From Eumeta japonica (taxonomy: Eukaryota; Arthropoda; Insecta; Lepidoptera; Psychidae): a stretch of DNA of 64,000 bases. Of this stretch, positions 1 through 12,500 are shown one piece after another (positions within the stretch are counted from its first letter, which is position 1; the number at the start of each line of letters is the position of its first letter). The position numbers and the translations under genes are program-made. The stretch covers positions 124,001 to 188,000 of the forward strand of contig BGZK01001188.1 of NCBI GenBank assembly GCA_005406025.1. Reading direction: 5' to 3'. Under the pieces are notes generated by a model, which made no database searches, had not been told where the DNA came from, and worked only from the letters and a program-made list of their open reading frames with translations.

Positions 1-301
1 TCTTAATGGGTTTAAATATGAAATTGGCATTTTAATGTACTCATTATTTGATTATCTGCCATTTAAATGTTTGATAGCTTGTAATATCAATGCTACTTTT
101 AGTAAAATATTTACGAGTAATAAATTTGTTTATCGTTGGTTTACTAGCTTTCATGGTGGAAAATATAAGAAGGGAAGACATGGGGTAGATAATTAGTTTA
201 TATTATTAATGTTCAGTTTCATGAAATTTTAATTTAACTATGAAGTAGTAAATATAGGATTTTCTTTTGTTTCAGACTCTAACAACACACATCAGCTTTA
301 G
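1..301 (+). other. 3' end of a tai intron
   Basis: AT-rich sequence with no coding signal before the first visible tai exon. A tempting acceptor (ttcag, 275) cannot be used in the PAS frame because a TAA follows at 280-282. The ctaac at 278-282 looks instead like the branch point for an acceptor at 300-301 (ctttag). Confidence 0.6.
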
Positions 302-560
302 GCTGGGTTTTGTTAGAAATTAATAATAAAGGTGAAATTGAATGTGTAACAGACAATGTAAAAGATCTCATATTTTATGATAGAACAGAACTCTATAAAA
401 AATCTATATTTTCTATTTTACATATTACTGATCATTCAAAAATTAAAACAGTGTTAAGAAAAGTACAAAATTTTGGGTGGAGTGCTGCAGACGTGGAGAA
501 GTTTCAAGTCATAAATGCGCGATTTCTCACTAAAGGATCAGCACCTACAGATAATACTGG
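302..560 (+). CDS. tai: tai exon: PAS-A domain part
   Basis: The reading frame from 304 gives a PAS-A strand/helix segment, with residues such as VLLEINNKGEIECVTDNV and the p160-typical 'KSIFSILHITDH'. The acceptor is ctttag at 296-301; an in-frame alternative at 295 would add two residues. The donor is actgg|gtttgt after 560, leaving phase 2 (gg|). The exon joins the next one through a Gly codon. Confidence 0.85.
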
Positions 561-3500
561 GTTTGTATTTTTCTTGTTTTATGTTTTTAATATCTCTAGC
601 CCGAAGCTCAAGTTACGAATGTAAAGAAGTTCAAAACTTGGGTTTAGATCTCGAGATTCATACTTAAATTTTACCAATGTCATCAATATCATAGATACCA
701 AAAGAAATGTAAAAAATGGTATTCTATGTGTATGCACAGATACGCGGAGGTGTTAATCCACGCGGCTCCAGTGCAGGGCTCGTCTCCGGAGGAGGCCGGC
801 TCCGTCATGTGCGTCATCCGGCGCTGCGACGACGCGTCGGCCGCATTGCTCCCAGTCGACGGCGGCCCGCCCGCCATTCCTCCCGCACATAAGCAACCCG
901 GACAGATTATTTTCAGGCTCGACTGCAACTATACAATATTAAGTATGAAACATTCCAATATGTTAAACATTGTAGTTGTTCAAAGTGCATTGATTTTCAA
1001 CTAAACTTAGGAGTCTTCCATAAATTATTAAATTTTAGAGTTTTATATTGATTCGTTGTATCTATTAGGAGTTGTCTATTAATTATATGAGACGCTTAGG
1101 GGGGAGATGATCACACCAAATATCACGTAATTTCTTTTTCACAAGAAAATTGAGTTAGATTAAATAAAATATGTTTTTACACTAAAATGTGGCCAAATCC
1201 TACACAATAATATTGATCAAGCCCCTGAGTTTTTGTGTCCAAGTAATAATGATTTAGAGTGGCTAAATCAGTGAGGCTGAAGGAGCAGACGATTTTACTG
1301 AAAATCACATGGACATGTTGGTTTCAGTAGTCTTCTTGAGACCACATTTGAGTCCCTATGTACTGAATTAGAAAGAATATTCTTTTAAGAGTTTTAGTGG
1401 TTCCTATTGTTAAATTTTTCACTGCGATTTTAAACTGCGTCTTTAGTAGTCTTAACCTTTAATCTTATAATAAAAACTAAGCAAGTTATATTTTTTTACA
1501 TAAATCCAATGCAATCAAGCACAGATTAACGTATTTTCTCCAAAATTTTGCATTTTAAAAAATTTCATGAGAGGCTAAAGGCGGGGGGCTCAAGCCAAAT
1601 GTCACTGAAAGGGAGGGGGGACAAAAATTCGCTAAAATTGTGTCAATTAGTGGATGGCCCCATTATGTCTTTATAATTTTAATAATATGTTTTGCTTATT
1701 TTTCATCTTTATGATTATTAAAAAAGCTAGTTGGTCTCTTAGAGTTGAGGTTACAAGTAAACATAATCCTCTCTGTATTTCTATTTTCAGGTTGCGACCT
1801 GAGCGGTATTGATAGTGGTATTAATCAACCTTCTCTTATCGGTGCTCGGATCTTAGACCATATAGAGTCGAGTGATCAACGTCGTTTTGAAACACACCTG
1901 AGAGAAGCAATTTGTCCACCGGCGCCCCCTGCTATTAGCGATCCGTTTCGTCTTCGCGTGGCACCAGATAAGCCTTGGATTAGACTACGTGCACAATCGC
2001 GGCTTTTTCGAGCAAATCCCACATCTGGAGAGGTTGACTTCATTATGTCGACGCACACTATTCTTACTGACGAAGACGTTAACCTTTTAGAAAATAATAC
2101 GAATCAGCCTCCGATTGGTGGGCCTTTGATGACGTCGGTAGCAAACGGAGAATCTTCAACGAGTGAATCGCGATATACTGCTGCCAGTCCAACAGAACAT
2201 TCACAGTTTTCGATCGATTTCGATCTCGATACTTGGGGACACGCGTTTCAATTCGGAGACATGTCAGAGGACTGTAAAGATAGAAAAGACAATATATCGG
2301 AGGGTCCTCTGACGCCGCGCACGCCTCAGACCCCTAGCGATAACACACCGGGTCCGCCCGAACACACAGAGCCGAATCGGCTGCGGACTCTTTTAAGTAA
2401 AAAACCTAATAATGAAAGCGGAAGTACTACATCGAAAAATAGAATATTGAAAGATTTATTAAAACAAGAAGACGAGGATGCGACTAGTAGCGAAACATCA
2501 GCGCCGCATACACCACACACACCCCTCACACCACATACACCTCAAACACCACATACTCCGGCTGCGGCCGCGTTATCGCCCCTACACAGTTCCCAGGCGC
2601 ATGCGCGTCCTCCTCCGCCTTCGCATCCGCCACATCCCCATGTTCACCCACACACTTCCCAACCCCAATCACATCATAACAATTCTGATATGCTGCTTAG
2701 GGTAAGTATGGGTAATATAATGAATGCTACTTGTCTTTTTTGAAATAAATATATAAAATGAAATGTTTCCTTTAAGATATTAAATGATAAATCTGATGAA
2801 GATAATGAGGAACGACGAAATTCGAATGAAAATAGTCGCACAGTACCCCAACCGAGCGCTTTGCTTACCCAACTGCTATCTAATAGCAATGGACCCTCGA
2901 GTAATGGGCGTTCACAAGACTCTAGTGACATATATCTCGAACGCCTTGCAGGGGTGAAAAGGAAATTCGAAGAACCGAAGGGTCAGCCTCAGAATGTTAA
3001 AAGGGCTACACCTGAAATGCAACAGGTAAACAAGTCAATATTGTGTTAAAGTATATCAAGTAAATGTTATCAGGAGGTTAATAAGAATTTTTTTTTCTAT
3101 TGAACAATCTTGTATGCAGGTCACCTCGAGTGCAATTTCAGTGGCTTCCTCATCTACTCAGTCATCGACCTCGTCCACTCCGACAACGACGAGTGCCGGC
3201 ATGAGTCCGCTCTGTCAGAAAAATCGAATTTTGGTGTCTTTACTGGCGCGGCAACAGCCTAATCCAACCACGCCGCTTCCGTTGCCGAATCCAATTTTGC
3301 AGCCTTTAGTACCCCGACAGCGCCCACCTCCGCCACCACCTACCAAACATCATCATCTTCCCAATGTGCTTGGCACGCAGTAAGTAGTTTCATCATAACA
3401 GAGTATATTCAAATTGTAACTTAAATATCTTTTAGGTTTATCTAAATTATTCATTATGCAATATTATGTAAATTTCATAAAAAAGAATGCTATTTGTGTT

Positions 3501-6500
3501 GATCTCTTTCCTTATATGATTATGTACTGAAGTTTTATTATTGGGACCTTGAATAAGTTCTCACTGTATCTTCAAAGATGGCAGTAGCAGTACACTGTTC
3601 GTGGCGAAATGGTAGTGTAGTAGTGTATCCAACCTTAAATTTCAGTGTATAGTGTTTCACTTTAGTGTAAAGTAATTTTTTCTTAGTTCTGAAAATGTCT
3701 TACTTTTGTGCCAAATAAAGTGTATTTGTGGGGAATTTTATTGCACTACTTTATTCTAAAGGAATCTGCAGCTGAAGCACAGAATTCTTGCTGAGACTTA
3801 TGGTGACAATGCTTTGTCACATACGACATGCAAAGACTGCTTTCGACGCTTCAAAAATAATGATTTTAAACTTGAAGATAAAGAACGTTCTGGCGCACCG
3901 AAAAAATTTGAAGACGATAAGTTGGAGGAATTACTCGATCAATACCGATGTCAGACACTAACAGAACTTGGCATTACATGCCAAAACATTACAAGTAGAT
4001 GAGTCAACTGTTTCAAGGAAGGACATCTCTCCGACGTCTCTCTGCTTCAATACCGTATGAATTGAAGCCGAGAGGCGTCGAACGGCGTTTTCTCACATGT
4101 GAACTACTGCTTCAATGGCAGAAAAGAAAAGGTTTTTTGCACCGCATCGTGACTGGCGATGAAAAGTGAATGTACTACGATAATTCAAAATAGAAAATCG
4201 TGGGGTAAGCCCGGCCTTGCATCTACATCGTCTGCAAAACCAAATATCCATGTTTGAAGCTTCTTTTCTGTATTTGATGGGATCAGCAGGGTGTAATTTA
4301 TTATGAGCTGCTCAAATCGAATAAGACTATCACGGGGATCGCTATCGACTTCAATTGATGTGTTTAAGTGGATCCTTAGAAAAAGGGCCACTTACAAGCA
4401 GAGATACTACAAAGTGATTTTGCTACGTGACAACGCTCGGCCTCATGTTGCAAAACCAGTGAAAACCTACCTAGAAATGTTTCAATGGGAAGTTCTACCC
4501 CACACGCCGTATTCACTTGACATAGCCCCTTCTGATTTTCACCTATTCCGTTTGATGGCGCATGGCCTAGCTGACCAGCACTTTCATTCTTATGAAGAAG
4601 GTAAAAAATGAATCGATTCTTGGATAGCCTCAAAAGACGTCGTTTATCAGACGCGGAATTCATATACTGTCAGAAAGATGGGAGAAAGTGGTCGCTAGTG
4701 ATAGGCAATACTTTGAATTAAATATTTTTGTTCCTTATAATTTAAATAAAGGTTTTATTTTGCAAAAGAGACAACGATAACTAATTCAAGATCCCGATAA
4801 TAAATAATTATTACACTAAGAAGAAACATATTTGGTACTTTATTATAATTAAAGAATGAGGGATTGAGGAACGAACTTCTTATGCATATACATAGAAGAG
4901 ATGAATATTTACAATAGTACTTTCAATGTTGATATTATGATTATTAGGGTTGCATACATTCAAAGAAAATACTGATGTTTGGGAGTTTTTATGCATGTCT
5001 GTGCCATGAAAGTAAATCATGCAACATGTAATTTGTTTTATTTTTGTGAATTGCCTCCCATTATAATACAATTCTGTAGTAAAAAGTACTATTTCAAATA
5101 AAAAATTATGTCTTTTGGAAAAATTACATGGTATAGTAGTACTCTTAATTATTTAACTCCATATTAATATAAATTCCATAGTGTGCCTGTTTTTAATGAA
5201 AATTGGCAGAGAGGTTAAATGCAAGTCAAGAATAGGACATAAATTTTTGGTACAATCAAATTCATGTGTAAATATTTAAATGTTTAGTTAAGTTACAACT
5301 TAAAGGGCAATCTACCAGTCATGTTTGTGTCACAAAATTAGGAATGAGCATGCTTAAAAATTAGATTGAGCTAGGACAAAAATTTAGTTAGTGTTCAAAT
5401 GGAATTATAATTAGAGAATTTGTTTTATGTCCATATTAGCGATAACCTATATAGAGAAATCACATTATTTTTAAATGATACCTCTAAAAACATATGGTAT
5501 GGCATATAAATTATTCTGCAGCATCCTGGTTAGTTAATTATTATAGGATGATTTATTAATCAAAACAGGAATGTATTAATTATACATAACTTCGAAGCTA
5601 ATTTGAATAAAATTTTCCTTATAGCACGCGACCAAATAATATTAACGGTGGCGGTAGCGTTGCTGGTGGAAGTGTGAGTGGAGGGGCTGGAGGCGCAGTC
5701 TCTGCAGGTGGTGTAGCATTGGAGACAGGTAGCGCAACCCAAAGCCACCTGCAGATGGTTCTTCAAGGCTCCCCACGTGCCTATCCATCGCCCGCTACGC
5801 CTCATTATGCCAACACAGCGCCGCACCACTCTTATCCTAAACCACCTTTACCGTAAGTTAAATTTCGTCTTTTCTATTTGTTTGTGTTTAATTGTGAATC
5901 TTGATAATTACGTTTCAGTATATCTCTAAATACTAACAGTGAGTTGTATGAAGAAATTAATTCAAAAAGTACTATGATATTAGACAGGTAATGTATGGAC
6001 AATGTCAAATCTTAATTTAATGTGTTGCATTTTTCTTTTAGTGCAACCTGCCAGTTATCTATATTTCCATTTATCGTTACATGTTTGCCTAATCATGTAA
6101 GTTCTAGTACATATTTAAAATATCACAAACTTTCCTAATTTTTGAAAAGAATAAAATTTCAAAATAAGTTGTTTATTTTTATTGGAAATCTATTTGTTTC
6201 TGTATTATTATCATATAATATGCAAAATAAAAAAAAATCCTTTATACGAATTAAAGAAAACATTTAAAACATTTTAACTGGAGTTTACACTAGTAATTTT
6301 ATTAATAACACAGAAGCTTTAAGTTAAAAATAACCCTTGTGCTGTGAAATATTCCTAATGATTCAGGCATACTTGTCACCCTATGATTGAGCAAAAATCA
6401 CATAGATGGTGTGTTCTCAGATTGTACATTTATGAGATATAAAATTTTATTACCACAAGCGTCTGATTAATATTTTGTGTTAAAAAAATACTGTGACTTG

Positions 6501-9500
6501 TATATTCTATCTGTACCAGGTTCATCATTTTATTATATGTTGTTTAAGTACTGGAGCAACAAGGTCTTCAGCTAGTGGCGGTGCGGGAAGCGGTAGTAAT
6601 AGCGGTGGTGTTGATAATGAAATTCCAAACGATCAAACATTGTCTGATCTATTAGATGAAGTAATAGAGAGTATGCCAGATTCAGATCGAAACAGGCATT
6701 TGCGACCAGACCTTTTGGTAAATCATTATTAATTATCTCTATCATTATTTCTTTGTGTCAGGTATGTGTTCATATAAGAATCTCGATTTCAGGGTTCAAA
6801 AGAAGAAAATGCTATGATCAATGCAATCAGACAAAGCTTGATGCAGTGTGAGAAAGATACCAAAAATTCCATTTCGTCTAACGCTGGTCCTCCGCCTGTT
6901 TATCCTGTTCACAGTCCTGTAAGTTAAAGCTCCCACTTTTAGCTTTCTCAAGACATGGCAGTTGTGTATTAATAATGAGTGTCCCTGTAATATTATTAAA
7001 TATATTTACTTCAGGGATCGTGCAACATGAACAGTGGGCTGTATTCAATGGGTGTATCGCGTACGACAGACTCACCCGCGATGTCCAGCAACGCGGAGAG
7101 CGCTCGTGCTATCGCTATCGCTGAACAACATCGAGCGCGCTTATTGCAACTGCAAAGGTCGCAACAATTGCTAGTCCCACCAGAGGTACGTAATATTTGC
7201 AGTGCAGTTTCTTATATTTTCATTTGTGAGAAATTTCTTTTATTACCTTGTTTTTTTTTAAGTTTTTATCAATCTAAATTTGTTAAAAAGACGACGACAG
7301 CGCCAGCTATTGGCTTTACATTTTATTTTATTTTTTATGTTAAAACAACATACATTTTGTGACCATTTGGTCCTGAATATAAAATTTATTAATACTCAAT
7401 CACAATCCGACCCAAGTGATCTAAATTTTATGATCTTTTTTGGCACTAATGCATCACATGCAGCGGTTGCACAAAAAAATAAAACGAAAAATTGTACAAG
7501 TACATGTAAAGATTGATGGGTTAATAAATGAACGATTTCTCAGTTTATGTTTACTGGTTGTTTTTTAGTTTGGTGCAAACTGCTAATATTTTGAATATGA
7601 GTTAATTTGCTCCACAAATATGGAATTTATTAATATATGACTATAGTGCCATCAGTCAGATTAGTGCCTTTATTGTTTTAAAATGATTTAATATAAAATG
7701 AAGTCAAATAATCCAGCATTTAATGTGTAAGTGTGCTGTGATTCTGTAATTATGATTAAGGACTGGATAAAATTCATTGCTCTCGTCCATTTTTAAACTT
7801 TTTTTTAATATTCAGAAAAGTTATCTATTTTTATTGTTAACATTATAAAGGTTTTCCGCCTTTTACACCTTTTCAATGTGATTGAAGAATGACCAATATT
7901 CCATTTGTTAATTATTCATATTATTTATGGACCATATATTGACATTTTAATAGATTACATCTGCATTTCAGGCCGCAGAGCAGCCACAAACAGACTTAGG
8001 TTCGACGATCAATACGCTGGCGCCGCCCAACGTATCTTTGACTCGTACTGACTATCATCACCTTTATCATCCAACAAGTAAGTTTCTTAACGTAATAATT
8101 AAACTATAAAGGACATTATAATGTTTAAACTACGTAAGTGAATAGATACTAGACAACGCTGTATTGTTCAACACATTAAAAAAGACACTTTTTTATAAAC
8201 TTAAAATTGCTTTTACTCTTAGATTAGAAAAATAAGGTTCAAAGCATATCTCTATGAGCTTTTATTTACTTTCACCTATCCCCGCGTATATCTGCAGGTG
8301 AGTGTGTATTCAAATTTTGTAAGTTAAATTTGACTTACTTCCTGGTGTTTGATTAAGCTGAAATTTTGCATACATATGTTAATCGGTTGACAATGCAATA
8401 TAATGATATAGAACTGGACTATGATGGAACTGGAAGTACCCATAGGAACTCTTTAATGAAATGATGCAACTCCAAGAGTTTGGGTTTGTTTGACTCGTCT
8501 TGACTAATACTTTGGCTTTGATAATATCCAGGATTTGATGATGAAGCTGGAAAATGGCCATAGGAACTCTGTAATGATGTTTCATTACAGAGTTCCTATG
8601 GCCAAACTTGCCAAACTTGATGCTACCCCGTCAAGTTTGGCTCTCATTTACTTTGTCTTAATAAGTGCTTTTGCTTTAAATGATATTCAGGGTTTAAATA
8701 ATGAAGCTGGAAAGTAACTACAGGAACTCATAATGAATGATCGTAACCCCAACAAGTTTGGGCTCATTTGATTGGTCTTGAGAAGAGAAGAGCAGTACTC
8801 TGGTTTAATATGATGTTTAAGGTTCTGATGATGAAGCCGAAAGGTAGATACAGAAACTCTGTAATGCAACGACACAACACAATCGAGTTTCGTCTCAAAG
8901 TACTCTGTTTTTAAAATATACAGAAGGTGGCCATGCCCTTGGGAACCACATAATAATGCAAGACGTACCTATCAAGTTTAAATCTATTTTTCTTGTGAGC
9001 AACCTGCATTTTTTATGCAATTTAATTATTTTTTGTCAAATCGGCTGACAGTATAGATTAATAGCTTATGCATGCAAATTGTCAGGAGTACAGAAAAGGG
9101 CACAGGTTTTACTTTTTATAAAAAATAAACATAAAAAAATATTTAAAATAAAGTTTTTGTATTAATAAAAAGGACTAAAAAGTAAAAAATAAATATTTTG
9201 ATTAAACACAAGCCTTTCTCTACATTTAACCTTTGACTGACATTAAAGCTTCATCTTTTTGTCAAATTCATCACCAGAATAAAAGCTTGTTGCAATTGAC
9301 AGTAGGAGAAAACAAACTTTAAATTAAACATTGTTAGGTCCACGCGGCGTTTTCCACCGTTACAAACATTGTCACTTAGTCATTATGACGCGTCTAATTT
9401 CACAGATCCCAAAAAGCTTACATCGGACTATAAATGAAATAATTAAATACACTTTAATCCTAATAGAATTAGGACTTTTTTATGTATGTTTTTCTATTAA

Positions 9501-12500
9501 TTTGCAGATCAAATTGGCTCAACGTATGGTACAAATAAAATAGCAGCACCACAACAAAATCCAATGCTCAGTCGGCAATTGAGCGTAAGTATCACATTAC
9601 TATAAGGTGAACCTAATTGGGAATGGTGATGCATATTAATCAATTTGCATTACATATTTTCATATTGAATTAAATGTCAAAGAAATAACAATTTCATAAG
9701 TACTTGATTTAACTAGAAATTTTTTTTTTGTGTTTTATTTTTGTTATGCATTTAAACACAAACATCAATAAACATTTTGTTGAACAATTAAAATTCATTT
9801 TCTAATTGCAGAAGTTTAAGAGAACATAATTTCCACCACCAATACGTGACCAGTGACATTGTTGTATCAGTTGTTTAATGTTTACATCTTGTTGATAATG
9901 TTAAGTTCACATCATTAAAAATTAATAAATCAGTAATGCAAATCATAGAAACATCTCTATAGTTGATATGAGTTAGTGAAGTATTTCTTGAATTGAAAAC
10001 TAAAGGTGACCTAGATTTTATAGTATTTTTGTCAACAATCAATGAATATGGGAATGAACACTATTTTTTGAGTATAGAGTTGTCTAAACTTTTACTTTAT
10101 ACTGCTAATTAAATTATTTTCTATGTTTATAATACTTCAAAATTAAATGGAATTCGATATAAATATATATTCTCTCAATAGCAAGTATAGTAAATAATCT
10201 GGAAATAAAATTCATATCAAAATGACTTTACCAGTTTAATACAAGAGGTGCGCGAATAGCATTTAAATTGAATCGAATACTCATACACAATTTGATATTC
10301 AAATCTAAATAATTCGAAATTTTCGAATTATTTCTTATTATTTTGGAATTTTTTAAAAAATTATTTGTTTTTTAAATTATTTTATAATATTCACAATAAT
10401 TCGTAAATTTTTAAAAATCATTCCAAGTTTTTGAGTGTTTTGTAAAATTCTATTGCATAATAAAATAATCTGATACTCAAAAGGCCACTAATATTTATGG
10501 TTGTACAAATGAATTCGATAAATATATACATCTGGGCTATACTTTAATTTTTGACCACAGAAAATAGAAAAATTCATGTATATAAATTTTTTTTTTAATA
10601 TTTAAATTAAAAAATTCAATTCAAAACAGGTATCCCACTCTTTTCACATTAGTATTCGGTTATTTACGGCATTTATTGGTTACTATAAATTCATACAGAG
10701 CTAACTTCACATCAATGAAGCTAATTTCACATCAATGTTGATACAAATGATCAGCTGAGTAGAGAATACTGCCAATGACAAGAAACTTTTGTGAACAATT
10801 TTAAGCCTATTTTGTGTTGTGTAAGTGTTTAATCGTCAATGAGAAATGTCAATCATATCGAAACAAGTAATATTTATTAATAGTTACGAAATATACATTT
10901 GCCTGATATTGCTCATAAATTTCTGAATCACCAACTCAGTCTAACTTATTTCTTTTAATCCATTGCACCAAAAGGACTTATTTTTATTGGGGCTTATAGT
11001 AATATTTATTAATAGTTAGAAATATACATTTGCCTGATATTGCTCATAAATTTCTGAATCACCAACTCAGTCTAACTTATTTCTTTTAATCCATTGCACC
11101 AAAAGGACTTATTTTTATTGCGGCTTATTTGAATTTTAGTTAACAATAAAACATTTTTTTACTTTCACTTTATTGATTATCAACTAATTCTCTATTTAAC
11201 ACTTTCATTTAATAAATATTTATATAACATGATAAAGTGAGGTTAATATTTGAATACATTCCATAGTGTTTTTTTTATTTTATTTGTATTAAATATTTTA
11301 AATGAAAATGCTATCAATTGTTTATGAAGTACTTAAAACGTGGCGTACAGTAACGTACAGCGTGACGATACCCAGGTTTGAGCATTTAAAAATTCAAAAA
11401 TTATTCAAAAAGTTAGGGAATAGTTCGTATGTTTCGAAATTATTCGTCAATTTGTGAATCATTCGTAAACTTTCGATTTATTTGATAAAGTGCAGTGCTG
11501 GTAAAAGTAGCACAAAACTGGTTTAAGCATTTTCAGTGTGGTAATTTTGACTTCAAAGATGAATCTTATTGTTTGATCTGTTAGAGATCAAATCAATGTT
11601 TTTACAACATAGCTGAAGAACTGTGGATTGACCACAAAACAGTTTTGACCCATTGGAAAAAATGTGGCCCTACTTATGTATATCATTTTGTTTTGGAGTT
11701 TACTCCTTAAGAATCGATTTTCATATAAGGCGCCCGGTATGAGAAAAATTTGAGGAGTAAAATCTACTGATGAATCCGCGTTACGTTTTTGGTGCGCAAC
11801 TTATTGGCGCACCTTTCACTTTTCAATCGCGTGTATGTGTATACTTGTCTGTATACTTGTGTGTAGCCAACGCAGCGAGGCAGCTGACGCATATATTGTG
11901 TGTATACCTATATATATTATAAAAAGTATACTGTTCAACGTTTACAAACGATATATATATATATAGTGTATCAGTTATACAATTCTAATACGGATCGTCA
12001 CCACTGTTTTGTTTGTGTTTTAAAGTATTCTTTTACAATGTAAATATTTATTTTAAATACTTCTTGATAATATTTTTATAATTTTAATTACAATAAATCT
12101 TCATCTTTTTACTTAAAATTAAAAATACAAAATAATTATAGATAGGTTAAAAAATTCCTTCTCTAATGCGTTTTCTTCAATTATTGGTAAAAACAAAAAT
12201 TTATTCAAAATGCGTTCCATAATATTTTAATAATTGTAGTTATAATAAATCTTCGTTTTTTTACTAAAAATGAAAAATGAAATAATTGTAGATAGGATAA
12301 AAAAATTTATCTTTCATCATTTTTCTTAAATTTTAGTCAAAACGAAATTTTTCAGTTAAATGAACTCTTTTTGCTTATGTTTAGACAATCGTACTTAAGG
12401 AGTAAACTCCAGTCGTGCGTCGGAGCCGACACACATTTTTTTTTCTTTTACGGTATCCATATGATCCGTGGTAGATCTATATTTGTTAGAATTTTTTTTC

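Noticed and set aside
276..301. Splice acceptor ttcag at 275
   Set aside because: An in-frame TAA at 280-282 would end the PAS frame; ctaac there fits a branch point for the acceptor at 301.
689..928. Antisense open frame opposite the tai PAS exon
   Set aside because: GC-rich shadow of exon 740-942, which matches p160 proteins on the + strand.
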